Notes under the pieces: generated by a model | The model's input: the letters and a program-made list of their open reading frames with translations, nothing else | What the model was told of the DNA's origin: nothing | Database searches by the model: none | Position numbers and translations under genes: made by a program | NCBI GenBank assembly: GCA_021323755.1 | Contig: JAJPKJ010000069.1 | Span: 1 to 64,000, forward strand | DNA: 64,000 bases | Direction: 5' to 3' | Source: Chitinophagales bacterium | Lineage (GTDB): Bacteria; Bacteroidota; Bacteroidia; Chitinophagales; Chitinophagaceae | Shown: piece by piece, positions 9,114 through 18,713 of the stretch | Position numbering within the stretch: position 1 is the first letter of the stretch | How the letters are laid out: the number at the start of each line of letters is the position of its first letter

Positions 9114-10294
9114 TGAAATAAAGATTTATAAATGCCCGACTCCAGTCCCCTTAATTCTGCTAATCCTCGTAATCTTCCGATAGCGGAATAGCCGGGATTC
9201 GTTTTTTTCTTCAGGTCATCAAGCATTTGATGCCCATGATCCGGTCGCATCGGAATGGCGGTCTTTCTTGTTTGCATGATGTGCAGCAATTCTTTTATCA
9301 CTGCATACATATCTGCATCTCCGTCCAAATGGTCTGCTTCAAAAAAATCTCCGTTTTCATTTCGCTTGGTGCTTCGCAGGTGAATGAAATTGATGCGGTC
9401 GCCGAATTCTCTTACCATCACTGGCAGATCATTATCTGCCCGTACACCAAATGAACCAGTACAAAAACATAAGCCATTATTGGGCGATGGCACGACCTCC
9501 AGAATTTTTTTTACATCACTTGCTGTGCTTACAATTCTTGGTAAATTGAAAATGGGGTTGGGCGGATCGTCAGGATGAATAACCATTTTCACTCCGCATT
9601 TTTCGGCGACGGGAATGATCTCTTTTAAAAAGTAAATCAGGTGTTCCCGTAGTTTTTCCGCGTCAATATTTTTGTAGGTGTTTAACGCAGATCGAAATTG
9701 GCTGATGGAAAAACTTTCTTCGCTTCCCGGAAGACCCGCGAGAATATTTTGTTTGAGCTGCTTTTTTTCTGCATCACTCATTGAGGAAAATCTTTTTTCG
9801 GCTCTTTTTATTTCATCCCTGGAATAATCCAGATCAGCATTTTTTCTTTTCAGCAAAAAAAGGTCAAAGGCGACGAAAGCTGCATTTTCAAATCGTAAAG
9901 CCTTGGATCTGTCAGGAAGCGTGTAACTCAAATCCGTTCTCGTCCAATCAAGGACAGGCATGAAGTTATAGGTTACGGTCCTAATGCCGCAGTCGGAAAG
10001 ATTTGTAATTGTTTGTTGGTAATTCTTTATATACCTTTTGAAATTCTTTTTTTGTATTTTGATATCCTCATGAACAGGAACGCTTTCCACCACATTCCAG
10101 GATAATCCTGCAGCTTCGATTATTTTTTTCCTTTTAAGTATTTTTTCTTTCGGCCATACTTCACCGTTAGGGACCTGGTGCAGTGCCGTGACTACTCCTT
10201 CGCATCCGGCCTGCCTTATATCCCAAAGCCCAACAGGATCATTTGGCCCAAACCAGCGCATGGTTTCTTGCATTAAAAAAGCTGTTTCATTCAT
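9110..10294 (-). CDS. uxuA: Mannonate dehydratase
   Basis: UxuA dehydrates D-mannonate to 2-keto-3-deoxygluconate. The 394-residue product has [36 protein letters not shown] at the N terminus. It also has the conserved IHPDDPP (about 248) and FCTGSFGVR segments, FIHLRSTKR (about 316) and the C-terminal [11 protein letters not shown] motif; these hold the Fe/Mn ligands of the family. The annotated ATG overlaps uxaB by 8 bases. Met8 or Met12 give starts closer to the family norm (the protein usually opens just before the RWxGPNDPV segment). It acts on the glucuronate branch, between a mannonate-forming reductase and KdgK. Confidence 0.96.
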   Translation of the reverse strand: MNETAFLMQETMRWFGPNDPVGLWDIRQAGCEGVVTALHQVPNGEVWPKEKILKRKKIIEAAGLSWNVVESVPVHEDIKIQKKNFKRYIKNYQQTITNLSDCGIRTVTYNFMPVLDWTRTDLSYTLPDRSKALRFENAAFVAFDLFLLKRKNADLDYSRDEIKRAEKRFSSMSDAEKKQLKQNILAGLPGSEESFSISQFRSALNTYKNIDAEKLREHLIYFLKEIIPVAEKCGVKMVIHPDDPPNPIFNLPRIVSTASDVKKILEVVPSPNNGLCFCTGSFGVRADNDLPVMVREFGDRINFIHLRSTKRNENGDFFEADHLDGDADMYAVIKELLHIMQTRKTAIPMRPDHGHQMLDDLKKKTNPGYSAIGRLRGLAELRGLESGIYKSLFQ

Positions 10295-11822
10295 GTTGCA
10301 ATGTAGCGGGATAATTACGAACTAAATCTTTTATTGTTTTCTCCGCCCCCGTATTGATCAATAAATCTACATTATCTGAAACTTTCTCTGCAAAGCCTGG
10401 ATATTTGGTCAGATCGGCATTCCAGAGATCCTTATCGCCTAAGATATTCATCACTGTTTCGGGAATATTTTTTTCGTTCCATTTCTTGTTCAGTACCGCT
10501 GCTTTATCATCATTGATGATATATGTTGAATTGCCGGTGCTGCCCACAAACTGATTATCGTTATTTAATTTGCTTTTCATAAATAAAATATAACCTGCAA
10601 AACCGAGGGCAATACATGGCGGAACATCATTGCTTCGCTGATAATGTTTTTGCAGTATGGGAATATTGCGCATCAACATTTTTGAGGTGAATTGCAAGGT
10701 GATACTGAGCCAAAGATGTTCTATGAATGGATTGCTAAAACGTTCAATGACCTGGTTGCCAAATTGCAGCGCATCATCAGCCGTAATTTGGTCATTTATG
10801 ATGGAAGGCGCAATTTCGTCAAGCATTAAATGGGCAGTGAATTTTTTGAAATCAGTATTTTGCATGGCTTGTTTTACAGTTTGAAAACCTGCGAGGGTAG
10901 CGAGTCCGCAATTGAGCGTGTGGGTGCCATTCAACAAACGCAATTTTAGTTCCCTGAATTTAGTGATGTCGGGGGCAATGATCACGCCTGCATCGCCTAG
11001 GGCGAATGATAATTTTTTTTGCACAGTGTCCGCAGCTGATTCAATTGCCCACAGGCGGTAAGGTTCGGCCATTATCATCAGTTCATCCTCATAGCCCAAT
11101 TTTTCTTCTATTGATTTTTTTTCATCAGGTTTTAATTTGCCGGGAACAATTCTGTCTACCAACGAATTGCAAAACTGATTATGGTCATTGAGCCATTCGA
11201 TAAATTGATTGCTTAATTTATTTTGATGAGATAATGTAATGAGAATGGATTTCAGCTTGTCTGCATTACCAACGATCAATTCAGTTGGGATGATTATCAG
11301 TCCGCTTTTGTCCGTTCCGTCAAAAAACATGAATCGTTCATATAAGAATGCCAACAATTTTCCAGGAAAAGAGGTTGGGGGTTTGGCAAAAATATTATCG
11401 TTGTCGATCAATGTCAAACCAACTTCAGTGGTGTTGGAAATGATAATTTCAAGTTTATCGTTTGTTGCGCATTGCAAAATGTTTTCCCATTCCATATTGG
11501 CGGTAAGGACCCGGCTAATTGAAGCAATGATATTTGTGGAGTCGATGGTTTTACCGTTTTCAATTCCTTTTACGCAGAGTGTGTATAAGCCGTCTTGATT
11601 TTTGAATGCATCGATATCGCCCTGGGCAGTGGACTTTACCACAACAATCCTTCCGTTAAAAATATTTTGTTTATTGGCCTTATCAACAAAATAATCAGGT
11701 AGGCCGCGCAACAGAATACCTGTTCCGAATTGTAATATTTTTTCAGGAAGCTGAAAATATGCTGCCGTGGGAAGGTTATCATTTCTTTGAAAGTGCTGAA
11801 GAGTTTGTTTAGATAGAATCAT
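10287..11822 (-). CDS. uxaB: Tagaturonate/fructuronate reductase (UxaB-type)
   Basis: A 511-residue NAD-dependent polyol dehydrogenase of the mannitol dehydrogenase family. The N-terminal cofactor strand is [23 protein letters not shown], which resembles UxaB (IIQFGEGNFLRAF...) more than UxuB (HLGxGAFHRAHQ). It also has [16 protein letters not shown] text ([12 protein letters not shown], about 126-137), VDRIVPGK (about 218) and the catalytic [20 protein letters not shown] segment (about 305-324) with the conserved Lys and Asn. UxaB makes altronate from tagaturonate, yet the dehydratase encoded next to it is UxuA (mannonate). The true substrate may therefore be fructuronate, or it may serve both branches. 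It sits 12 bases after the membrane-protein gene upstream. Confidence 0.85.
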   Translation of the reverse strand: MILSKQTLQHFQRNDNLPTAAYFQLPEKILQFGTGILLRGLPDYFVDKANKQNIFNGRIVVVKSTAQGDIDAFKNQDGLYTLCVKGIENGKTIDSTNIIASISRVLTANMEWENILQCATNDKLEIIISNTTEVGLTLIDNDNIFAKPPTSFPGKLLAFLYERFMFFDGTDKSGLIIIPTELIVGNADKLKSILITLSHQNKLSNQFIEWLNDHNQFCNSLVDRIVPGKLKPDEKKSIEEKLGYEDELMIMAEPYRLWAIESAADTVQKKLSFALGDAGVIIAPDITKFRELKLRLLNGTHTLNCGLATLAGFQTVKQAMQNTDFKKFTAHLMLDEIAPSIINDQITADDALQFGNQVIERFSNPFIEHLWLSITLQFTSKMLMRNIPILQKHYQRSNDVPPCIALGFAGYILFMKSKLNNDNQFVGSTGNSTYIINDDKAAVLNKKWNEKNIPETVMNILGDKDLWNADLTKYPGFAEKVSDNVDLLINTGAEKTIKDLVRNYPATLQHE

Positions 11823-11834
11823 CCTGAAGAATTC

Positions 11835-12410
11835 TTAAATAGGCTGCATAAATTCAATATCATGTTTTTTTGCAACTGTGGTGAGCGCTTCCCGCAAATT
11901 TATTTTTTCTTCTTCCGTTGCATTGGAATAATAAAACCGGTGTTTTTTTTCCGTTTTTGTAATGAACCGCACACTTGAATAACCGAACTGAATTGTTTTT
12001 ATTTTGGTCCAGCTAAGTTGCAGTGGCCACGGAAATTTTATACTGTACTTTACGAATTCATCGGTAATCACGATAAATTTTTTGTTGTTCAGGCGTAATA
12101 GCTGCCGGCCTAAAACAACAATGATTATTGCGTTGATGATCACAGCAGCCCATTCTTTAGAAGATACATTATGCTGTTGCGGTAAAGTGAACAATTTGTA
12201 CAATAAATAACCAGAAGCCGCTATAATATACAATGCAACTAATAATCTAAGCAGTTGGTTTGTCAGCGGCAGGTTTTCGCCGCGATTTTTAAAATCAATT
12301 CTGAAAATGATCATTGCCTTAATAAAATATGAAGCTACAAAAAAGAAAGAAATCCCAGGTGCCAAGGACTCAAAGAAGTTATAAGGGTTTCTGTGGATAA
12401 GTTTTTTCAA
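11835..12410 (-). CDS. Hypothetical membrane protein with C-terminal PH-like region
   Basis: A 191-residue protein with three or four hydrophobic helices (about 14-36, 48-70, 84-101) and a soluble C-terminal part. That part (KFIVITDEFVKYSIKFPWPLQLSWTKIKTIQFG...) has the alternating strand pattern of bacterial PH/DUF304-like domains. It is the first gene of the minus-strand run leading into uxaB (12-base gap), so it may be co-transcribed with the uronate genes, though nothing in its sequence points to sugar metabolism. Function unknown. Confidence 0.7.
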   Translation of the reverse strand: MKKLIHRNPYNFFESLAPGISFFFVASYFIKAMIIFRIDFKNRGENLPLTNQLLRLLVALYIIAASGYLLYKLFTLPQQHNVSSKEWAAVIINAIIIVVLGRQLLRLNNKKFIVITDEFVKYSIKFPWPLQLSWTKIKTIQFGYSSVRFITKTEKKHRFYYSNATEEEKINLREALTTVAKKHDIEFMQPI

Positions 12411-12429
12411 TTAAAACAATAAATATAGC

Positions 12430-12476
12430 AATGACCCGTTAGAGTCATTAAGATTTAGATAATCCAATAATCCAAT
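12430..12476. promoter_or_regulatory. Inverted and tandem repeats in the divergent promoter region
   Basis: Between the divergent genes at 12410 and 12486 there is an inverted repeat, AATGAC-N8-GTCATT (12430-12449). Twelve bases further on there are two abutting direct copies of AATCCAAT (12461-12476), ending 9 bases before the plus-strand start codon. Such symmetry suggests regulator binding sites controlling one or both transcripts. The regulator is unknown. Confidence 0.35.
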
Positions 12477-12485
12477 TTCAGAAAA

Positions 12486-13004
12486 ATGAGCACCTACCCA
12501 GAAAAGAAAAACCAAACAGAACATGCTGCTGCCTGGATCTTAAAATCTCTATACACCAACACCGCATGGTTTGATGAAGTGAGACTCGCTGGCAGAAAAG
12601 ACTTTGAAAGAAAATACCATTTTATTCCCCTTGTTGATATTTCACTGGTGTCGGATATTTTTGATATTTCCGAATTAAAAGATGCCTGCTATTTATTGAA
12701 GGAAAATGCTGATGTTGATATTTGGGGCGATGATTTTGAGCCATATGGAATGTTGGTTCAGCTATCTGATAAAGGGATAAATTCTTACCAGGAAGAACGC
12801 TATGAAAGCGGCGAAAGTCATATGGCTAAAAGGGGGTTAAAGGCGGCAACAACGCTTGTTATTTTGGTAGCCATAATAATCGGGGTAAGATCTTTTATCG
12901 GAGTAAAGCATGATAAAAGCATCCTACCTTCTTATAACAAATCAAAAACCGAGGAAGTCTCTCCAAAGGTCACTGCTTCTTTGAGCAGCGACAATGATAA
13001 ATAA
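12486..13004 (+). CDS. Hypothetical protein with one C-terminal transmembrane helix
   Basis: A 172-residue protein. The N-terminal soluble part (about 1-115) is mixed helical with a DISLVSDIFDISELKDACYLLKENADVDIWGDDFEPYGMLVQLSDKGINSY pattern that could be a small winged-helix-like domain. A single hydrophobic segment (AATTLVILVAIIIGV, about 119-133) follows, and then a Ser/Lys-rich tail. It resembles a tail-anchored inner-membrane protein. I do not recognise the family. It is a single-gene unit followed by the terminator at 13031-13054. Confidence 0.7.
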   Translation: MSTYPEKKNQTEHAAAWILKSLYTNTAWFDEVRLAGRKDFERKYHFIPLVDISLVSDIFDISELKDACYLLKENADVDIWGDDFEPYGMLVQLSDKGINSYQEERYESGESHMAKRGLKAATTLVILVAIIIGVRSFIGVKHDKSILPSYNKSKTEEVSPKVTASLSSDNDK

Positions 13005-13030
13005 TATTCATTAATTTTCAATAAAACAGA

Positions 13031-13054
13031 ACGGCTCATTTAAAGATGAGCCGT
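13031..13054. terminator. Bidirectional intrinsic terminator
   Basis: A perfect 9-bp stem ACGGCTCAT / ATGAGCCGT with a 6-base loop lies between convergent genes ending at 13004 (plus) and 13093 (minus). T-rich sequence follows on the plus side (TGTCGTTTTC), and the minus side reads TCTGTTTTATT. It can serve both genes. Confidence 0.75.
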
Positions 13055-13092
13055 TGTCGTTTTCAACCCCTGGTTTCAATCTTTTCATAGAA

Positions 13093-13278
13093 TCACAACT
13101 TCTTTTTTTCGTATATCTTTACTTTACCCTCATTTTTTGTTGAATGTGCTTTCCCGATCTTCATTTTGCCGATGTCTTCATCACCTGTTTCAATAGAGTT
13201 CTTTGCAGCCGTTTTCATTTTGCGATTATCTGCTTCATCTTTTTTCGATGATGACTTGGGTGCCTGATCTTTTTTCAT
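13093..13278 (-). CDS. Small Lys-rich hypothetical protein (61 aa)
   Basis: The product is strongly charged and of low complexity: MKKDQAPKSSSKKDEADNRK..., ending KVKIYEKKKL, with no membrane segment or cysteines. Such small basic proteins occur in Bacteroidota next to stress genes. The next gene upstream (13327-13527) is also a small Lys-rich protein, 48 bases away on the same strand. I do not recognise a named family, and low-complexity frames can be spurious, so confidence is moderate. Confidence 0.5.
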   Translation of the reverse strand: MKKDQAPKSSSKKDEADNRKMKTAAKNSIETGDEDIGKMKIGKAHSTKNEGKVKIYEKKKL

Positions 13279-13326
13279 AACAAAGGTTTTATGTTAAAGA
13301 ATCGATCTGTCATGTCTTGGATTAAA

Positions 13327-13527
13327 TCATCGCGTGCTTTTTTTATTACGCGATCCCGCTTTCTTCGGCACTTTTAATCCATCTTCTCGGGCCTCGGACA
13401 AACCAATCGCTATTGCTTGTTTTGGATTGGTCACTTTTTGACCGCTGCTGCTTTTTAATTTACCACTTTCCATTTCTTTCATATTTTCTTTTACATATTC
13501 CTGCGCTTTTTTAGAATACTTGGTCAT
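13327..13527 (-). CDS. DUF6496-like small basic protein (66 aa)
   Basis: Starting at the ATG at 13527, the product is MTKYSKKAQEYVKENMKEM followed by ESGKLKSSSGQKVTNPKQAIAIGLSEAR and a Lys/Arg-rich tail. The 'GKLKSSSGxKVTNPKQAIAIGLSEAR' core is a compact motif found in many small bacterial proteins grouped as DUF6496. Their role is unknown, with nucleic-acid association sometimes suggested by their charge. A longer upstream frame exists but runs into the TonB-like gene. It probably belongs with the neighbouring small gene at 13093-13278 as one transcript. Confidence 0.75.
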   Translation of the reverse strand: MTKYSKKAQEYVKENMKEMESGKLKSSSGQKVTNPKQAIAIGLSEAREDGLKVPKKAGSRNKKSTR

Positions 13528-13550
13528 AATTAATTGGTTTAAAATTTTAT

Positions 13551-14125
13551 TTAAGATTCTGTAGCAACCTGGAATGTGATTGGAAGATCGAGTCGTGTTT
13601 TTACATTCTTCCCTTTTACCATACCGGGTTTCCATTTTGGCATGTTATTGATGACACGAATGGCTTCTTCATCCAAGCCGTCTCCCACCTTATTTCCGAT
13701 CACCACTGGATCAGAGACTTTGCCATTTTCGTCAACCACAAAAGAAACCTTTACCGTTCCTTCTTTATTATCATCAAGCGCTTGTTGTGGATAGTCGAGA
13801 TGATTTTCTACATATTGAGAAAGAGCTGATTCTCCTCCCGGATATTCCGGCATCATTTCAGGCTGCGTATAAACGCCGTTTTGTCTTTGGCGATTTTTGA
13901 ATGGGAGTTGTTAGCCGTCATTCCAACGGATGCCTTGCCTTTTTTTGTTTTTTTTGTAACCGTCTTATTGGTGGAATCCGCCGTCATATTGCTGCTGTCT
14001 GTTGCTGCTGTCGTTACCCCTTTATCATTACTGTCCGAATTACATGAGGTGTAAGATATGGTCATGATTGAGCTGTATACTAATAATGCTGCGCCAAATG
14101 CCATTCCTGTTAATCTCTTATTCAT
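13551..14125 (-). pseudogene. TonB C-terminal-domain lipoprotein broken by a -1 frameshift
   Basis: Two overlapping frames form one gene. The 5' part (14125-13853, 90 aa) has a signal sequence ending near TSYTSC-type text (ISYTSCNSDSND, a plausible lipoprotein site) and a Thr/Ser/Lys-rich linker. It ends at a TGA in AFIRSLK. The 3' part (13856-13551, 101 aa) is a TonB C-terminal domain: MMPEYPGGESALSQYV...YPQQALDDNKEGTVKVSFVVDENGKVSDP...PKWKPG. One extra A in the AAAA run at 13879-13882 (minus strand) would fuse them as KDKNGVYTQPEMMPEYPGGE, exactly the family's usual junction. The stop and restart overlap as ATGA, so the second part could still be translated by coupling. Either a true mutation or a homopolymer sequencing error. 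Confidence 0.8.
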
Positions 14126-14268
14126 ACTATTTGATTTTATTGATAAATGCTATTAATGATAAACCAAATTGAGTGCCAGCGAATTTTTGCAGGTTTTCAG
14201 GCTGGAGCTGGTAAAAAAAACTATTTTTTGTAGAATTCTTTGCTCACATTTATGCCACAATCAATTTT

Positions 14269-14559
14269 ATGCAACAATATATTTTGTTCGGTTGGGATGG
14301 GACAGACGAAAATGCTTTGGAAAGAAGAATGGCCGTCCGCCCGGCTCATTTTAAAAACGCGAAAAGATTAAAGGAATCGGGAAATTTTATTTTTGGGGGA
14401 GCGATTTTGGATGATAAAGGAAAGATGATCGGTTCAAATATGATCATGCAATTTGAAACAAGGGATGAACTGCAGCAATGGCTCGATACTGAACCTTATA
14501 TTACGGGGAAAGTTTGGGAAAAATTTGAACTGCATCCGTATAAGGTTGCTGATGTGTAA
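14269..14559 (+). CDS. YciI-family protein
   Basis: A 96-residue YCII-type ferredoxin-like alpha+beta protein. It has the typical opening strand (QQYILFGWDGTD), a RMAVRPAHFKNAKRLKESGNFIFGGAILDDKG core with the conserved Arg-x-x-His (R-P-A-H) and Asp, and the closing ELQQWLDTEPYITGKVWEKFELHPYKV segment. Family members have a putative His-Asp active site, but the physiological reaction is not established. It is convergent with the YdeI-type gene, with only 5 bases between stop codons. Confidence 0.9.
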   Translation: MQQYILFGWDGTDENALERRMAVRPAHFKNAKRLKESGNFIFGGAILDDKGKMIGSNMIMQFETRDELQQWLDTEPYITGKVWEKFELHPYKVADV

Positions 14560-14564
14560 GGCAC

Positions 14565-15086
14565 TTACATCATCTCATCATTTCTGTTTTCTTTCAATGC
14601 GCGAATCATCAAACCATAATGCAATCCTTTCGATAATGCATTCACTGCGTTGGAGATTCTTTTTATTTTTGTTTGTTCTGTCTTTGCTTCTTCGATCCAT
14701 TTGCTGTAATAATGCTGGTGCGAGGGCGGCAATTTTTTGAAATAGGCAAGTGCGTTTGGTTCATCGGTTAAGCATTTGATCAATTCTTTTGAAAGCACGG
14801 GCTTTTTATTATCAAGCTGCAATTGAACTTTTAACATGGCGCCTTTGCGTTTGCCTATTCCTTTTCTCATGGTTGCATTAACTGCCATGATAAATTTGCC
14901 GCCCCCCATCGGCATCAATGCAACACTTTTGATGGGATAATCGTCCAGCTTGCCTTTTACCCGAAAGGATTTTTTATTGTCTGGTTTTATTTTTTGTGCA
15001 AGGTCAATGGGGATTTCAATATAGGTCCAACCGGTTTTTTCACCCTGTTCACCAAATTGTTTTAGCACTGTTGTAAATTCAACCAT
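14565..15086 (-). CDS. DUF1905 / YdeI-OmpD-associated family protein
   Basis: A 173-residue two-part protein. The N-terminal DUF1905 beta-barrel region (about 1-100: TGWTYIEIPIDLAQKI...FRVKGKLDDYPIKSVALMPMGGGKFIMAVNATMRKGIGKRKGAMLKVQLQLD) precedes a C-terminal YdeI/OmpD-associated helical region (about 110-165: CLTDEPNALAYFKKLPPSHQHYYSKWIEEAKTEQTKIKRI). The arrangement is common in Bacteroidota. YdeI homologues have been linked to stress or antimicrobial-peptide protection, but the molecular role is unknown. Probably cytoplasmic, as no signal peptide is seen. Confidence 0.85.
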   Translation of the reverse strand: MVEFTTVLKQFGEQGEKTGWTYIEIPIDLAQKIKPDNKKSFRVKGKLDDYPIKSVALMPMGGGKFIMAVNATMRKGIGKRKGAMLKVQLQLDNKKPVLSKELIKCLTDEPNALAYFKKLPPSHQHYYSKWIEEAKTEQTKIKRISNAVNALSKGLHYGLMIRALKENRNDEMM

Positions 15087-15223
15087 AGCGATGATTTAAA
15101 ATTATGTTTTTATGCCTGCTTTGGTTTTTCATAGCATCACGATTTGGTTGCGATCCATAGATGGCTGGTGCTGCGATTACGCTGTATTTTATCAGCAGTA
15201 AGCATCTAAAAAATTCAAATTAT

Positions 15224-15928
15224 CTATAACCCGCTTCTGAAATCTTTAACTGCCGAATCCAAGAATTCAATCCCATAAAAAATCGTTTTGTTTCCATTGC
15301 CCGCCGGCGATTGTGTGCCCACGCCAACAAAAATTTTTTGCGGATATTCATTTTTAAAAACCCTTACCAAATTCCACGAAATATTATCGGTTGAATAATA
15401 AAAACCGATCGATTTTGTGTCTGAAGAAATCTTTAAAAAGATCACTGAATCTTTTAGGATTTCGTGGTTATTGTCATCAGATGTTTCATTCGTTCTTACC
15501 GTGACAACTCTTGTATTCATTCTTTCATCAGCTTCGTAGGCAAATTTCAACCAGTGTTTTTCATCAATAAAAATGAAAAGCATTCCGGCATCATATTTTA
15601 CATTGTGTTCGGGTTCTAACGCTGCAGTAAAAGTGAAAGGCTTGGTGTTATCCACTCTTTTGAGCAGTAAAGGTGCATCTGATTTTTCGTAGACTCCGCC
15701 GGGTTCAATAAAAAAATCGGTTTCTTTTGAAGAACGGAGAATGATACTGTCTTTATTTTTTATCATTTGTTTGTCGGCATTATTCATGCTCGAATCAAAT
15801 TGAACATTAAAGCCGAGTTGTTTTTTTGTTTCGGCAGGAGCCTGAGAGTTATTTTTGCTGGTTGTATAATTGCAAGCGAACATGATAAAGCAATTTAGTG
15901 TTGCTGCAACAAAAAGCTTGATCGGCAT
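15224..15928 (-). CDS. DUF1349 lipoprotein (concanavalin-like fold)
   Basis: A 234-residue protein with a lipoprotein signal (MPIKLFVAATLNCFIMFACNYT, probable lipid-anchored Cys in MFAC). The mature part carries the DUF1349 pattern: KETDFFIEPGGVYEKSDAPLLLKRVDNTKPFTFTAALEP, then DAGMLFIFIDEKHWLKFAYE and the C-terminal FYYSTDNISWNLVRVFKNEYPQKIFVGVGTQSPAGNGNKTIFYGIEF. DUF1349 domains have a concanavalin-A-like jelly roll and may bind glycans. It is the gene after clpB on the same strand, separated from it by the clpB terminator. Confidence 0.85.
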   Translation of the reverse strand: MPIKLFVAATLNCFIMFACNYTTSKNNSQAPAETKKQLGFNVQFDSSMNNADKQMIKNKDSIILRSSKETDFFIEPGGVYEKSDAPLLLKRVDNTKPFTFTAALEPEHNVKYDAGMLFIFIDEKHWLKFAYEADERMNTRVVTVRTNETSDDNNHEILKDSVIFLKISSDTKSIGFYYSTDNISWNLVRVFKNEYPQKIFVGVGTQSPAGNGNKTIFYGIEFLDSAVKDFRSGL

Positions 15929-15957
15929 ATATTGGTTTTGAGGAGATAAAAATACAA

Positions 15958-15980
15958 AAGCCCCGGATTTACCGGGGCTT
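15958..15980 (-). terminator. Intrinsic terminator of clpB
   Basis: A perfect 9-bp stem AAGCCCCGG / CCGGGGCTT with a 5-base loop lies 20 bases past the clpB stop on the minus strand and is followed there by TTGTATTTTT. It is strong and well placed to insulate clpB from the next minus-strand gene. Confidence 0.8.
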
Positions 15981-16000
15981 AAAATATTATTATTCGTTTT

Positions 16001-18646
16001 TTATTTTGTAGGAACTTTCTTGTCCTTTGTTCTTGGTGGAGCCGTATGGGTCCCTTCATTTCTGAAAACCACAACGCCGTCAAATACGTCTACAAGTACC
16101 GGATGAGATTTGTCAATATCACCAGCAAGAATTTTCTTCGATAATTGGTTTACAATTTCTTTTTGGATCAGGCGTTTTAACGGTCTTGCCCCAAACTGCG
16201 GATCAAAACCGGTATCGGCAAGGAAATCAATAACATAATCACTGAATAACAATTGAATTCCGCTGGGCAGCACCAGTTGTTTCAAACTGTTCAATTGAAT
16301 ATTCACGATGTCCTTGATCTCATTTTTCATTAGCGGACGGAACATGATGATGTCGTCGACACGATTCAAAAATTCCGGACGAATGGTCTGTCTCAACAAA
16401 TTCATCACTTCAACTTTTGCTTTTTCCGTTACTTTTTCAACGTTATTTTCATTTACATTTTCAAACGCATCCTGTATGATATTACTGCCGATGTTGCTTG
16501 TCATGATAATGATCGTGTTCTTAAAATTCACCACACGGCCTTTATTATCAGTCAGCCTTCCATCATCCAAAACCTGCAATAGAATATTCCAAACATCAGG
16601 ATGTGCTTTTTCGATTTCATCAAGCAACACAACACTGTATGGTTTGCGTCTAACCGACTCCGTTAGTTGGCCGCCTTCATCATAACCAACATATCCCGGA
16701 GGCGCGCCCACTAACCTGGATACGGTATGTTTTTCCTGGTATTCGCTCATGTCAATACGCGTCATCATGCTTTCATCGTCGAAAAGATAAGCGGCCAAAG
16801 CTTTCGCGAGCTCTGTTTTTCCAACTCCCGTAGTTCCGAGAAAAATAAAAGAGCCGATCGGTTTTTTGGGATCGTGCAATCCGGCGCGACTTCGACGAAT
16901 GGCATCTGCGACGGCGATAATTGCTTCATCTTGTCCAATAACACGTTTATGCAGTTCATCTTCGAGATTAAGCAGTTTTTCTTTTTCGCTTTGAAGCATC
17001 TTTGTAACGGGTATTCCGGTTGTTTTAGCAACGGCTTCGGCAATATCTTCTGCATCCACCTCTTCTTTCATTAATCGTGAGTTTTCACTGATGGAAGCTA
17101 ACTGCGATGAATAGTCGTCAATGATTTTTTCCTGTTGTTTCATTTTGCCATAACGAATTTCGGCGACCAATCCGTAATTCCCTTCGCGCTCCGCTTTTTC
17201 TGCCTGAACTTTTAAATTTTCTATTTCGGACTTCGCGTTTTGCACTTTTTCCACCAATTCCTTTTCCTGTTTCCATTTCGATTTTAACGTATCTCTTTCT
17301 ACAGATAAGTTTCCGATCTCAACGCTCAGTTCTTTTAGTTTGGACTCGTCATTCTCACGTTTGATGGCTTCGCGTTCTATCTCCAACTGGCGGATCTGTC
17401 TTTCCAGCTGATCGAGTTCTTCGGGCATGGAATTCATTTCGAGTCTGAGTTTTGCAGCGCTTTCATCAATTAGGTCAATAGCCTTATCCGGCAAAAATCT
17501 GTCGGTGATATAACGATGCGATAATTCCACAGCTGCGATGATGGCCTCGTCTTTAATGCGAACATGATGATGTGTTTCATAACGATCTTTCAATCCACGA
17601 AGAATGGAAATGGCATCTTCAACATTGGGTTCATCAATCATCACTTTTTGAAAACGGCGCTCAAGCGCTTTATCTTTTTCAAAGAATTTCTGGTACTCAT
17701 TAAGGGTGGTCGCACCTATGGCCCTGAGTTCGCCGCGCGCCAATGCAGGTTTCAAAATATTGGCTGCATCCATTGCGCCTTCGCCGCCGCCTGCGCCGAC
17801 GAGGGTATGAATTTCATCAATGAATAAAATGATCTCTCCATCGCTCGATGCAACTTCTTTCACGACGCTTTTCAAACGTTCTTCAAATTCACCTTTATAT
17901 TTTGCCCCCGCAATAAGTTGACCCATATCGAGCGCAAAAATTATCTTCGATTTTAAATTTTCAGGCACATCGCCATTGACGATCCGATGCGCTAATCCTT
18001 CTGCTATCGCAGTTTTACCCACACCAGGTTCACCAACAAGGATCGGATTATTTTTGCTTCTGCGCGAAAGTATATGTAGGGTTCTCCGGATCTCTTCATC
18101 ACGACCAATCACGGGATCCAGTTTTCCTTGTCTTGCCATTTCATTGAGATTGCGCGCGTATTTGTTCAACGCATTTGTCTGCGTTTCCTGGGTTTGGGAC
18201 TGGACCGTTTCGCCTTTGCGCAATTCCCTGACTGCAGCGATCAATCCTTTCTCTGAAAGTCCGGCGTCTTTAAGCAATTTGGCAGCATTATCATTTCCTT
18301 GTACGATGGCAAGCAGTAAATGTTCAGGTGTAACAAATTCATCACCAAAAGTTTTTAATGCGGAGCCCGCGCGCAGCATAACATTATTTCCATCGCGACT
18401 GATCGATTGTGCCGGTTCACCGGAAGTCTTTGGAAGTTTATTGATCAATTCGTCGAGCTTATTGTCAACAAGATTAACGGTCACATTATTTTTCTTCAAT
18501 AAATATTCGATGGGGGAATCCTGTTGTTCAAGCAACGCTTTTAAAATATGTTCCGTTTCTATATTCGGATTTTGTAAATTAAAAGCAAGTTGCTGGGCCT
18601 GTTGAATAAGTTCGGCAGCTTTTATGGTAAAGTTGTTTAAATTCAT
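16001..18646 (-). CDS. clpB: ATP-dependent disaggregase ClpB
   Basis: Hsp100 hexameric unfoldase that, with DnaK, dissolves protein aggregates. It has an N domain (about 1-145), NBD1 with Walker [11 protein letters not shown] (about 205) and Walker [16 protein letters not shown], and a middle coiled coil (about 405-530, rich in Glu/Lys heptads). NBD2 follows with [10 protein letters not shown] (about 610) and [15 protein letters not shown], then the C-terminal [13 protein letters not shown] motif. The M domain distinguishes ClpB from ClpA/C. The 881-residue length is typical. An AAGGAG ribosome site lies 9 bases before the ATG (complement of 18656-18661), unusually good for this genome. No CIRCE-type heat-shock operator was seen upstream. 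Confidence 0.98.
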   Translation of the reverse strand: MNLNNFTIKAAELIQQAQQLAFNLQNPNIETEHILKALLEQQDSPIEYLLKKNNVTVNLVDNKLDELINKLPKTSGEPAQSISRDGNNVMLRAGSALKTFGDEFVTPEHLLLAIVQGNDNAAKLLKDAGLSEKGLIAAVRELRKGETVQSQTQETQTNALNKYARNLNEMARQGKLDPVIGRDEEIRRTLHILSRRSKNNPILVGEPGVGKTAIAEGLAHRIVNGDVPENLKSKIIFALDMGQLIAGAKYKGEFEERLKSVVKEVASSDGEIILFIDEIHTLVGAGGGEGAMDAANILKPALARGELRAIGATTLNEYQKFFEKDKALERRFQKVMIDEPNVEDAISILRGLKDRYETHHHVRIKDEAIIAAVELSHRYITDRFLPDKAIDLIDESAAKLRLEMNSMPEELDQLERQIRQLEIEREAIKRENDESKLKELSVEIGNLSVERDTLKSKWKQEKELVEKVQNAKSEIENLKVQAEKAEREGNYGLVAEIRYGKMKQQEKIIDDYSSQLASISENSRLMKEEVDAEDIAEAVAKTTGIPVTKMLQSEKEKLLNLEDELHKRVIGQDEAIIAVADAIRRSRAGLHDPKKPIGSFIFLGTTGVGKTELAKALAAYLFDDESMMTRIDMSEYQEKHTVSRLVGAPPGYVGYDEGGQLTESVRRKPYSVVLLDEIEKAHPDVWNILLQVLDDGRLTDNKGRVVNFKNTIIIMTSNIGSNIIQDAFENVNENNVEKVTEKAKVEVMNLLRQTIRPEFLNRVDDIIMFRPLMKNEIKDIVNIQLNSLKQLVLPSGIQLLFSDYVIDFLADTGFDPQFGARPLKRLIQKEIVNQLSKKILAGDIDKSHPVLVDVFDGVVVFRNEGTHTAPPRTKDKKVPTK

Positions 18647-18713
18647 AATTATTTTCTCCTTATAATATCTTTAATGCTTCAAACAATAATCCAAAAGAAA
18701 TAAATTAGTAAGA

